From Zea mays (Eukaryota > Streptophyta > Magnoliopsida > Poales > Poaceae): a DNA stretch of 64,000 nucleotides. The position numbers were made by a program, and so were the translations under genes. Location: contig NC_050099.1 in the NCBI RefSeq assembly GCF_902167145.1, positions 59,910,942 to 59,974,941 on the forward strand, in the 5' to 3' direction. Shown piece by piece: positions 13,361-23,690 of this stretch. Every line of letters starts with the position of its first letter. The first letter of the stretch is position 1. The notes beneath the pieces were generated by a model. That model saw only the letters and a list, made by a program, of their open reading frames with translations. It was not told where the DNA came from and searched no databases.

Positions 13361-13515
13361 GTAGCCCCTCGCAGTATTAATTTGTTAAGATAACAAATTC
13401 AGACTACGATATGGACGAAGGCTTTAAGATGAAGGTCCGAAAAAACACCTTCCCTTTGCTAGAATAGCAATAAACAATGACAGATGGGGCCCTCCACTTT
13501 GCAGCGCGCTGAGCG

Positions 13516-13523
13516 TATAAATA
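13516..13523 (+). promoter_or_regulatory. TATA box of antisense gene in element D
   Basis: TATAAATA in GAGCGTATAAATAAGAAC, about 159 bp upstream of the ATG at 13675 and about 155 bp inside the 3' LTR boundary. It lies in the internal region, not in the LTR, and points opposite to the element. Confidence 0.55.
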
Positions 13524-13674
13524 AGAACTCACACCAGCTGCATTTGATACGCTGCTTGTGCCATTTGCTTTATTTTCTCAATTTTATAGCTCTTGCCCAC
13601 TAGCACTTGCTAATTTTTTCAAGTTCCCTGAGCTTCGGTTTAAAAGACACATTTTCATCATTTCTGAAGAAGAA

Positions 13675-14780
13675 ATGTCTCAAGACAAGAAGGTTGCTGC
13701 TGAGATGAAGCTGACTGAAGAGGAGAAGGTTTTTGAGGAGAAGAAGACTGTGGATTCTTATATTGCTGAATTTGTCGAGTCGATGGCAAAAACAAATACA
13801 GAGAAGATTACTAAAGAGATACTGGAGGGCTTGTCTGAAGATACTGATGACAGCGATAGCTATGATGTGGAAGTGGGGACGGAGATTCTGAGCATCGGCC
13901 CTGGAGGCCAAGTCATTCAATCTTCGGAAAATCGACCAACAAATAGAGTCACCTTGAAAACATGAGGGGAAGGTATTTTCAGGATATGTCTATTGTGAGG
14001 GCTGGCGGAGACAACAATGTTCCTGCTCCTGAGGAGAACAAAGTTATGATTTTCTGAAGCTTCTTCAAGGCTGGGCTTCGGTTCCCTTTGAGTAAGTTTG
14101 TAGTTGAAGTGCTGAAGACGTACCAAATCTTCCTTCATCAGATCACCCCCGAAGCCATAATAAGGATGGGGATTTTTGTCTGGGCAGTAAGGAGCCAAGG
14201 GCTAGAACCAAGCGCGAAGTGTTTCTGCAATATGCACGAACTACTATATGAGACGAAGGCTATGGGTAAAGAACAGTACCACAACAACTTCGGTTGTTAT
14301 GGATTTATCGCCCGCCCCAACGCAAGCCACCCAGTGCCAACATTTCAGAAGAGATGGCCCGAAGCTTAGATGGAAGAATGTTTTTATGTGAAGAATGATT
14401 TGTCAGCGAGGGAAGACATTAAGGAAGTCATCATGCGCTCCATTTGGTCTCGCTTCGGCCTCTGAAGGCCGAAGGTTGAAATTGATGATGCCGCCGAAGC
14501 ATGTCAGAAAGCCTTCAGTACTGTATGCTCCTTCATTGGTACAAGGGATTTAATTCAAGAACATATAGCATTCAGAGTGTGGCCGCTTGTAGAAAGCTGG
14601 GACATGCCGAAGGAGACCATCACTAAGTCTAGCGAAGGTGATTTGGTCCGGCTGAAGTATACATTCAGGTTTGGGGATAAATTTGATGAACCAAACGACG
14701 ACTGGCTGAAGTGCATCGAAGCTACAAGTGAAGAAGATATCTTTCATTCTGATAGAAGCGAAACTATTACAAGGAATTAA
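13675..14780 (+). pseudogene. Transposase_28-type gene, antisense to element D, truncated
   Basis: The start ATG at 13675 (MSQDKKVAAE) is preferred to the one at 13558 because the relative in element A starts at the same place relative to AKTNTEKIT / EKTNTEKIT. An N-terminal acidic region is followed by the PF04195-like core: FKAGLRFPLSKFVVEVLKTY, then RSQGLEPSAKCFCNMHEL and KEQYHNNFGCYGF. The frame is broken near 13950 (frameshift) and by stops at about 14032, 14367 and 14463. After DDWLKCIEATSEE (about 14735) similarity to element A ends abruptly and unrelated AT-rich sequence gives the stop at 14780. Function of the family is unknown. Confidence 0.7.
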
Positions 14781-14860
14781 AAATAGATTTACATTAATTG
14801 TTCCTTATTGAAAAACAAAATGACATAAAACATAAAACTATTTTAGGGGTAGGATATTGC

Positions 14861-16392
14861 TCAATAAATGTGCTTCGATTCTGGCACAGTACTGTTGACT
14901 GTGCAAGCTTCGGATTCCTCCCTGAACTCCCGTTGTTGCTGGGTGTGCTGGCGCCCTTCTGGCTGCTGGCTTCGGGAGTAGGTCGGTTGTAGTGGTGGTG
15001 GGGGTGGGAGTTGTGGCCAGGAAGCCTTTGAATGGCTAGCCGAAGCAACAAAAGCTGTAGGATGATTGCCCACATACTCTGGTATGTAGGGAGAGTGGCA
15101 CGAAGTAGTGTGCAAGACCTGCTTTGGCTGATTCTGCCGAGCTTCGGCTTCTGCGATCTCCTTTTGCTTCTGAATAGTGATTTGGCACATTCTTGTAGTA
15201 TGGCCCTTGTCCTCACCACAGAATAAGCAGTAGATCTTCCTCGGCTGATCCGCAAACCTTCCTCTGAAGCCCCTGGCGCCTCTGCCCCTTGGAGCTAGTC
15301 GCCTAAAAGAACTTTGCTGTTGACCCAAAGATTGTGAGGTGTATTGTGACCTCTGAGGCTGGCTCCCTTTGTCGTCGCTCTAACTAGAGCTGTGGATCGA
15401 CATGACATGCCTCAGGTGAATTCGTCCTCCGAAGCCCCTTGTCATCTCAGAGAATCTGTATGCTTCCTCCCTTCTTTGGCGGAAGTCGTTGTCAGCCCGG
15501 ATGTACTCATCCATCTTCTGAAGCAACTTCTCCAGATTCTGTGGGTGCTTTCTGGCGAAATATTTAGCAGTAGGTCCTGGCCGAAGACCCTTGATCATGG
15601 CCTCAATGACAATTTCATTGGGCACTATAGGCGCTTGTGCCCTTAGTCGCAAGAACCTTCGAACATATGCCTGAAGGTATTCTTCATGGTCTTGCGTGCA
15701 CTGGAACAGAGCCTGAGCTGTGACTGGCTTCGTTTGAAAGCCTTGGAAACTGGCAACCCGCATGTCCTTGAGCTTCTACCACGACGTGATAGTTCCTGGC
15801 CGAAGAGAAGAATACCATGTCTGGGCTACGCTCCGGACTGCCATGACGAAGGACTTCGCCATGACTGCGGTATTGCCCCCGTACGAAGATATAGTAGCTT
15901 CGTAACTTATCAGAAACTGCTTTGGATCTGAGTGCCCATCATACATAGGAAGCTGAGGTGGCTTGTATGATGGGGGCCATGGAGTAGCCTGCAGTTCTGC
16001 TGCCAAGGGACAAGCATCATCAAAAGTAAAGGTATCATGATTAAAATCATCATACCATCCATCTTCGTTGAATAAGCCTTCTTGACGAAGCTCCCTGTGT
16101 TGGGGCCTTCGGTCTTGTTAATCTTGAACAAGATGACGCACTTCTTCAGTAGCTTCGTCGATCTTCCTTTGAAGATCAGCCAGCCGCACCATCTTCTCAT
16201 TCTTCCTTTGCACTTGTTGATGGATGATTTCCATGTCCCTGATCTCTTGGTCCAACTCCTCCTCCTGGAGTGTTGGACTAGTGGCTTTTCTCTTCTGGCT
16301 TCGAGCCTCTCAGAGAGAGAGAGAGTTTCCTGATTTGTGTCCAGTGGCTACAGCGCAGCAGCCCCTGGCGCTGAAGCTTTCTTCGGCGGCAT
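14861..16392 (-). pseudogene. gag of element D
   Basis: A gag frame from the ATG at 16392 (MPPKKASAPG) to the stop after ESKHIY at 14861. It has an N-terminal coiled-coil-like region, a capsid-like domain (FVMAVRSVAQTWYSSLRPG; FQCTQDHEEYLQAYVRRFLR), a linker, an R/G-rich segment (RRLAPRGRGARGFRGRF) and one zinc knuckle, CLFCGEDKGHTTRMC. The knuckle has five residues between the second cysteine and the histidine, one more than the classic CX2CX4HX4C. Stops at about 16352, 15777 and 15382, and at least one frameshift, interrupt it, so it is not functional as it stands. No pol follows. Confidence 0.8.
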
Positions 16393-16450
16393 GATGAAGG
16401 TCAGGGCTTGCCGAAGGTGGTCGAATGAGTTCCCCGGAGGTGGGCGCCAA

Positions 16451-17123
16451 TGTTGGGGACTTGTTCTCAAATGCTATGAATTAAGAACAAGACAACACAG
16501 AGAGAAGTTAATGATTAATGTTCTTTGTCCTTTGAAACATTATTTCCCTTAGGATATAACGATCTTCGGACGAAGGTCATGAAGGACATACCATCATCAT
16601 CGCAGTATATGTTAATAAAGGAAGAAGCATATGGAATATAAGAAACAACATGAGCTATCACATAACATTATTAACTCATCTTCATTATATTATCATGGAA
16701 AAATAGAAACAATATTGAATTACTTTTGTACGTTCGGCTTGACAGAAGGTGAAAGTGCAAGTGTGACGCACAAGCAAGTACAAATCAGCGTGAACAGTAC
16801 GGAGGTACTGTTCATCTATTTATAGGCACATGTCACAGCCTATGTAAAATTACATTCATGCCCTTTATATTTACTATTGACTTATGGACAATCCAACGGG
16901 GACTAGATAGCCTTTTCCCCTTTAAGTCGGTTCCTTTTTCCACCATTGAGCCGAAGCTCCCCTGCATGTAGCTGCGGAGCCACATCAGCCTTCGTCTCAA
17001 TCATGCTTTTCACCTCGTGTATGGTTTTAGCCCGAGTCCGAAGGTACCTGTTCATATGTTACACTTGGAAAACATTGTTAAATCATGTTTTTGAGGACCT
17101 TCGGAAGACGAAGGCCCCCAACA
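16451..17123 (-). repeat. 5' LTR of element D
   Basis: TGTTGGGGAC at 16451 directly follows the primer site; ends CCCCCAACA at 17123. Confidence 0.9.
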
Positions 17124-17546
17124 GTCGGTGAGGTGGATTCATCGTTTGGTTGCCATCGTTTTTCTTCTCCCTTTGAAAGGTTAGTACCACAAGCAACATA
17201 GGGAGTAGAAGTAGTACAATTGGACTCAGAATATTTTATTTTAATTCTAGTCCATAGATCATGAGCATCAACAAATAAATCACTATCACTACTCATGATG
17301 GCAAAATAAGCACCTCTAGAAAGAGAGTCAACTAAGATGTTGCAAGCATGGTGATTGAGAGACAGACATCTTAGTTCAGCATTAGAAGGTTTTTTACTAA
17401 TATTAGAGGGAAAGATACTTCTACTAAAGATCTGTCTCAAATCAGGATCAATATGCATGAAAGCATTATAAATAGAGACATACCAAGATTTATAATTAGA
17501 ACCATCGCCTAGAAGTTCTAGAGTTACCTCTTATGACGACATCATC
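17124..17546 (-). pseudogene. gag of element C, N-terminal part
   Basis: Continues the gag that ends at 11234. It begins near 17546, where an ATG-rich stretch precedes a stop at about 17528, so the exact start is uncertain. The sequence LLGDGSNYKSWYVSIYNAF followed by DPDLRQIF, then DSDLFVDAHDLWTRIK, is typical of copia gag N-termini of the UBN2/DUF4219 kind. It is cut at 17124 by element D at the codon series ...ESTSPT; the rest of the frame resumes at 12688. Confidence 0.8.
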
Positions 17547-17596
17547 ATCTCCGGACGGCTAAGCCCACACTGGAGAGGCCTAGCTCCGATACCAAT

Positions 17597-19375
17597 TGAA
17601 AGTTCCCTATGCCCGTGAATAGGATCTGGATGTCGCCTAGAGGGGGTGAATAGGTGAATAATAATTATCAATTTAAAACTAGAAATTCTTACTCTACTCG
17701 AAGGCTGGATCGCAGTGGAATGAAGGACCCTTCAAATAGGTTGCAGCGGAATAGAAGTTCCTGTCTTAAAATACCCTGCTCTTCGAAGACAGCTTGAACC
17801 ACATATAAATATTGAAGTGCAAGTATAAACAACAAATAAGACAGAGAAACAACACACAGCACAGAGCAAAGCACACAGACACAGGGATTTATCCCGAGGT
17901 TCGGCCTAGCATGAAATGCTTGCCTAGTCCTCAATGGAGTTAGCCACACCTTGGCTTGGAGTCTATTTCAACTCCTTCCTCCCTTTGCTCAGATCTATCA
18001 GTGCGACAGATAGAGCCTTCCACTATGTTGATATCAGTTACAACGATGCCGTGGCTGCTTACAATCTTCTCGACAGCACTCCGGCAGAGTAACAATGCGC
18101 TCAAGATATTGCTCTAGCCCTCAGTAGCACTTCCCCTCTCTCTAAAGTCTTATAACTTCGCCTCTACACAAACTAGAGAGATACACAAGAGAGGGAGAGA
18201 AAGAATGGATCCAAATGATGTATGGACTTGTTGGTTGCACTTGTGTACTTGTTTGAGGTGCCTAGGGGTCCCTTTTATAGCCCCAAAGGGCCTAGGAGCC
18301 GTTGGAGCTTCATTTGGAAGCTCCCAGCCTTCCCTGGTTGCGGGTGCACCGGACTGTCCGGTGGCGCACTAGACAGTGAATAGTAACGGATCTAATTGAC
18401 ATTTTCCTTCTCTGGAACAGCTAGCCGTTGGTGCACCAGACACAGCTACTATTCACTGTCCTGTGCAGCGGACAGAGTTACTATTCACTGTCCTGTGCAC
18501 CGGACAGCTACTATTCACTGTCCTGTGCACCAGCCAATAGCACACTAAGTGATTTTTCCTCCGTTCTTTCTCCATTTGACTTCAACTTTTGGGAGGATTT
18601 TCCTAAGACTTAAACAAACACATTTAGAGTATAATCCAAATGATTTAGTCCAAGAAACTTACATCTTGTTTGTTCTTCTCCTAGCTTTTCTGTTTCTCCT
18701 CCAGCAGAGCTCAGAATGGTACTTTCTCTACAGAATGAGTTAGAGAGCAAACCAAAGCACCAAACTTGTAGTAAGAGGTGTATGCAACATGGTTGAACAC
18801 TCAAACCTTACATACTTAACCTTTTTCATCGTTTTACCCAATTTGGCATGTTTGAGGTCGATGTTGGACTCTAAACCATTAAGTCAACTTGACTTGATCT
18901 AGATTGACATATCTGAGCTCCAACTCCCTTGTTCATTTCTCGAGCTTTATCTTGAGCCTTATGACTTACACCACATAACTGTAGATGTTACCTCATTGGT
19001 TGTAAGTCATGTCCTTATGTAGCGATCCTTGATGCACCATAACTCTTAACTCGATCAACCTTGACTTTGCAAGTCTTCTTCTTCACCCCTGGCTTTGGGT
19101 TCCTGGTCTCCTTGACCTTCTCCCATGCACTCGGTACCTCGAAGCTCTTCTTGCCTCCATCCTTGGCTTCATCGGTTGTCTCTGAGTTACACACACCGAG
19201 TCTCACTTAAGCAGTGTTCATTACTATAGATAATTCAGTCTTTGGACCATCACACTTGTTCACTTGTGTTGAACCCTATTAGCTTTGCATTAAGCACCTG
19301 TTCAACACTTAGCACACTTGTTAGTCCTTTAATTGGGTTGTCATCCAAACACCAAAACCCACAAGAGAGGTTTCA
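17597..19375 (-). repeat. 5' LTR of element C
   Basis: TGAAAGTTCC at 17597 next to the primer site; ends GGTTTCA at 19375. It has fewer minisatellite units than the left LTR. Confidence 0.88.
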
Positions 19376-22158
19376 CGGACCACCATCGTAGCAAAATCAA
19401 CCCAAGGGCCTCCCTACACTAACCACTCCCCTACTTCCCTTGCCCCTTTTGGGTAAGGTAGTCCTCCACTAGCTTTCCTAATTAGTCAGCCAAGGGCGTC
19501 CCATACCACCCTTGTGGTAGCACTGTTTTTCCGGGTGGTCGCTCCATGTTCCAATTAACATAATGATCTTATCATGAACAGTAAATAACAAACTGATAAT
19601 AAAAGTATGATCATGAATAATGTGTATCTCAATGTCCAAATCCACATATAGCACTAGCAAGTACTACCCAAAAGTTCAGTGGTAAACAAGGCATAAAGAT
19701 AGTCAAACTAGGGTAACCTATTGGGTCCCATCAAAATTAACCTGTGCAGATCATTATGATTAACAAGAACATGATTGGGTAATAAGAAGTGATAAAGGGC
19801 ACAACTTGCTTGGGACTTGAGGTTTCAGATACCAACTTGCTCTTCAGGTGACTCGTGACCTCATTGCTAAATGTAGAAATACTGACAAACATGGTATAGG
19901 CAAATTAACATCACATCAAACATAAGTACAAACTAAATAATAATGATCTATGCGAAGCTATGAGATCGTGGGATCGAGAACTACTAAAATCAGAGTTACG
20001 GTTAAAGAATTAGGATTTATGGTAGATCTATGTGGTTAAACTATATTATAAATTGATTAGTATACACCATATGAGAGAATATTCTATGAATATTTAATTC
20101 AACTTTTAATCTTAATTATAACTTAACTAGAGATCGTATTTTAATCAAACTATAATTATGGATAGGTTACTTTTGATTAGAGGAGTTAATCTATTAAACA
20201 TAGGCTAGACAAATTTCTAATAATGAAAGTATGGGGTGTGATAAATTTTAGTGTCATACTGTATAGGTGATATTATTATGAATCTAACACAATTCGAACG
20301 GATCAAATCGGAGTTACGGTTCTCAAGTTATGAATTTCTGGAGTTATTTAGTATCTAGAATAGAGTAATTCAAGTGAATAATTTTAAATCAAGTTTCATG
20401 GCTAAACAAAAGTACTAAGTGATAAACAATATTAAAACAAAATTAACGTAGCTGGAACAGATTAAAAATGAGTTAAGATGAATTAAATATGAATTAAACA
20501 AGTTTGTGGAGTTATTTTCCTACTAGAAATCAATTTTTGATTCAATTCTGAATTTTTCCTAATGGCTTTGGACCGCAAATATGATTTCTAGAGAGCCCAG
20601 GGCCTAATCTGCAAATTCTTAGGCCACATCGTAATATCTTTTTAATGCCAGAGGACGGCGGGTTCGTTCTGGCAAAGTCCAGGGACCCATTTGCAAACCT
20701 ACGTAGCCGAAGGGGTATAGGTTAACTAGAACCGCGCGATTGCGATTCAAGGGGTCAGATTAGATCGAGATATTTTATGAATCGGTAAGCGACATGGACC
20801 ATACGATCAGACCTTAACAGATATCGTAGAATACACGAAAGGATACGCTAGCGATATGATCTTAGCCGCACATTACAGAATCAACAGCTAGAGAGCTTTC
20901 TTCTCCCTCACCACTGCAGGACAGCAGCGCACCGGCCCCCACGACTGGGCTTCCACCAGAGACGTCCTCCCCGGTGCCCAGGTGCCCAATCCACACCCCA
21001 GGATGGTTCTACACGATGCTCCAGACATGGGTAAAGCATTGGATTGTTATTTACCTGAGGCGAAGATGGAGTGGTGAGCTATTCATGCACACAGCGGTCT
21101 GGTGGCGCCTGCTCGGGCTTCGGCAAGCAATTCCTCCGTTGTCGGTCGATGTTGCACACACAACACCCCACGCACATGTACCACTAGCTCTGGCGACTCT
21201 TCTAGACCCCACGACGAAGTCCCCTAGGCAGCGTGCCCACGGGCAGACACCGGCGGTGGACAGCGGGTCACCTAGCCCATCGGCGCCCAGCGGCGCCAAT
21301 CTCTCTCGCCCGCACTTCATCACCGATGAGGCAGAACTGGCATTTAGGTTTGAAGGAGGGTAGGGACCTGACCATGGCTATTTTTATACCCACATGAGGG
21401 ATCTTAAGCGAGCATTGCGGAACTGGACCAATCTTGGAGCGATGTCTCCGCCAGTTCCTTCGTAACAAACAGGACGAGCTTAGTTTGGGCTAGGAGATGG
21501 GACCGAAGAGATGGCCCCACGTGTAAGCGACAGCGCACCAGCAAGCGTGTCGCCAGGGCTGGGGTGGCTGACGCGTCGGGCCTGTAGGTCAGCACCTCAG
21601 GCAGGCGCGGGCGGACTGGTGGGCTGAGAAAGGAAGAATGGGCCAAGGACGGAGAAAATCGGCCCAGGTAGGTATAGGTGAGCCCTTTTTCTTTTCTTTT
21701 ATAAATTTTCTGGTTTGTTTTTAAATTCCAAATTTCAAGTATTCAAACCAAAGTCAAATTCTATTTTGGATTTTAGATTTCCAAAAATCAAACATAACCC
21801 TAATGGAAATTTAAACTCTATTGTTTATCATATTATTATTTGTTTTCTTTGTCATTTATTTACCGAAGGAATAAAGGGATCCATAAAAGTTTTCTTTCTC
21901 ATTTTCTATTTTATATTTTCATTTATATTTTGAGGTCAAGTTTAAATTAGGATTCCTTATTGTAATAAAATGTATTACCACAAATTCATAAGTATGAGAT
22001 GCCCACTCTTTTATATGACTATTTTAATTGATTATGAACAGGAATTGCCTACTAAATTCCAAAGATTTCAAAAATTCTAAAATCTCTATCATAGATATTC
22101 TTATTTCTTTGTTTTATTATTTTACTATTATTTTTTCCTACCAATTTTGGGCTTTACA

Positions 22159-22469
22159 GGACGCAGCCCAAGTAAAAGTAGTTTATGCCCTTGACATTCA
22201 TCAATCATAACACGAATCATTAAGGATTGGAGAGTCTTTGTCCCTTTTCGGTCCTCATCATACTTGGTCTTCGTCATCATGTCAAGCCGAAGCTCTTCAG
22301 CTATAGCTCCGTCGTCCATTCTTGTCACCTTTGGGTTATATCTTCATCCTGTCACAAGAGAAGACATTCATCCCAAAGCCGATGCCCCCCTATAATAATC
22401 CATGTCATACTGAAAACATATGGTCTGTCACGTTTTTTGATGACCTTTGGGAGAGGAAGGCCCCCAATA
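22159..22469 (-). repeat. 5' LTR of element A, second part
   Basis: Resumes the Zeon-like LTR after element B (GCAGCCCAAGTAAAA compares with GCAGCCTGTGTAAAA in element D) and ends GGCCCCCAATA, where D has CCCCCAACA. It marks the outer right limit of element A. Confidence 0.8.
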
Positions 22470-23690
22470 GCTCCTCCTACTCATTTAGCAGGATGGCATA
22501 CTTGGTCTACAACGTGGTGATGTTTGACATGTGAAAAGCACACTCATCACATTCAATCTCGTCGGACACCACAACAGAAGCTCTAGAAAACTCAACTCCC
22601 TAAGCGTGCTCTCATACTTGATCTTTATTCTTTCCTCTCATGAGCAGCAAGCCTAAGAAACTTGTATTGACTAGTCAAAGCAGTCGTCATCTCATCTACC
22701 TTAGCGGTAATATTATCAATAGAAAACGATATATTGAAGGTGGAGTCGTCAACGACATCCTTGTTACTGCTGCCCACCACATTATCACCAAGTGCCATGG
22801 TGTAGAGGCCTCCAGCGGTGTTGGCAAAGAAGTAGAGTCCGTTCATCTTGTTGTCAACCCGCCTCTCGAGCTCCTCGTCACTCGAGGAAGAAGTGGTGTC
22901 GTCGGCATCATGGTCGAGGTCGCTGAGGGAGTCAAGCAAGGCGTGCTCCTTGATCTTGGTCTTGTGGAGATACTTCTACTTGAGCACCTCCTTGTCGAAC
23001 CTTCCCTTGGACTTGTGCTTGTCGGAGGTGTAATCACGCTTGCCCTTGCTCCAACCAAAGTGGTGGTCGTGATTGCTGGCCTCCGGCTTGAACTTCATCT
23101 CGGGGCATCTGGCGATGAAGTGGTCAGCATACCGTAGTTGAAGCATCCATCCTTGCAACCACCATGCCACCGGTTCAGGCGGTTGTTGTGGTACTACGTG
23201 AACCAACTGGCAACAAGCGCCATCTCCTCATCCCCAAGGCTCTCAACCTATTCCTCTGTAATGGTCAACAAAGTAGACAAATCAAACAGAGCAGGCAAAG
23301 GGTTAGAGGAAGAACCACCTCCAGACACAAGGGCCATGGTGGGTGCACCAGGGTTCTCAATCTTGGACTGAACTTCATGTTCAATCTTGATGGACTTGAG
23401 CTTGTTGAAAAGCTCATCCATGGTGACGGTCTCATAGTTTGGTGACTCTATGATCGCTAAGACCTTCACCTCCCAAACCTTCCGATCTAGAACATGTAGT
23501 AACATGAGTGCTCTCTCGTGTTCATCATAGGGCAACTGCACCTTGTTTGCGTGCATCTTGATCACAATCGACTAGAACTAAGAAAACATAGTGTCAAAGG
23601 TCTCTCTAGTCAACTGCACAAAGTTCTCGTACTCATCGACAATAGGTCTCAAAGTGTCTAGTTTTGACATGTTCATTACCCCTCATGGAA
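22470..23690 (-). pseudogene. Element E: copia-type gag, decayed
   Basis: A minus-strand gag of a second copia family, interrupted by element A at 22470. It reads from about 23671 (MSKLDTLRPIVDEYENFVQL) through the UBN2-like core (EHERALMLLHVLDRKVWEVK; NYETVTMDELFNKLKSI) to ENPGAPTMALVSGGGSSSNP. A degenerate knuckle follows (ADHFIARCPEMKFKPEA), with its first cysteines lost. An acidic serine stretch (DDTTSSSSDEELERRV) comes next, then a segment like those preceding pol in this family. At least five stops or frameshifts interrupt it. Its left remainder is outside the window because element A sits in it. Confidence 0.75.

Larger units (their letters stand above)
12689..17123 (-). mobile_element. 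Element D: Zeon/Cinful-like LTR retrotransposon, internally deleted
   Basis: LTRs at 12689-13360 and 16451-17123 (672 and 673 bp, TGTTGGGGAC...CCCCCAACA, roughly 28 differences by eye, about 96% alike). The primer site is TTGGCGCCCA (minus, 16441-16450) and the purine tract is GCGAGGGGCTAC (minus, 13361-13372). Inserted in the gag of element C; the flanks share only GTC (12686-12688, 17124-17126), so the target duplication is imperfect. It carries gag on the minus strand and a Transposase_28-type gene on the plus strand. That gene stops matching its relative in element A at about 14735, which points to an internal deletion that removed its 3' half and whatever lay beyond. Confidence 0.88.
6833..19375 (-). 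mobile_element. Element C: copia-type LTR retrotransposon, gag only
   Basis: LTRs at 6833-8709 and 17597-19375 have ends TGAAAG...CTTTCA (the left copy starts TAAAAG). The primer site, TGGTATCGGAGC on the minus strand at 17585-17596, matches the usual initiator-tRNA type. The purine tract AAAAAGGGGGAGAT (minus) lies at 8710-8723. Target duplication is CTGAC / CGGAC (6828-6832, 19376-19380), one mismatch. The element is split in gag by element D (12689-17123). Only gag is visible; the 2.5 kb between the gag stop and the 3' LTR has no pol motifs. The type resembles maize Opie/Ji relatives, from memory. Confidence 0.85.
6026..22158 (-). mobile_element. Element B: giant solo LTR, about 3.6 kb, split by element C
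   Basis: The left part is 6026-6832 (starts TGTCACACCTGGGTTTTAG) and the right part is 19376-22158 (ends GGGCTTTACA). Together they make about 3590 bp with no coding region, no primer site and no purine tract, so I read it as one very long LTR left after recombination between two LTRs. It interrupts the 5' LTR of element A. The flanks are AAGAC on the left and (A)GGAC on the right, an imperfect target duplication. Long LTRs of 3-3.6 kb are known for some grass gypsy families. Strand is assigned from the TGTAAAGCCC start on the minus strand and is weak. The only open frames (for example 20974-21363) look like chance frames in GC-rich DNA. Confidence 0.7.
1..22469 (-). mobile_element. Element A: Zeon/Cinful-like LTR retrotransposon, 5' part
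   Basis: A Ty3/gypsy-type element reading on the minus strand; its 3' LTR lies before the window. Its own DNA is 1-6025 plus 22159-22469; everything between is inserted. The 5' LTR begins at 5666 next to a primer-binding site (minus strand TTGGCGCCCACC at about 5654-5665), is broken at 6025 by element B, and resumes at 22159 to end at 22469, giving about 671 bp, the same length as the LTRs of element D. Internally it has a gag remnant (minus), a tandem repeat, and a multi-exon gene on the opposite strand. No protease, reverse transcriptase or integrase is visible, so it looks non-autonomous. The attribution to the Zeon/Cinful family is from memory of LTR sequence and size. Confidence 0.8.

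Noticed and set aside
20974..21363. 129-codon frame in element B
   Set aside because: Lies within a solo LTR, overlaps frames on the other strand, no motif.
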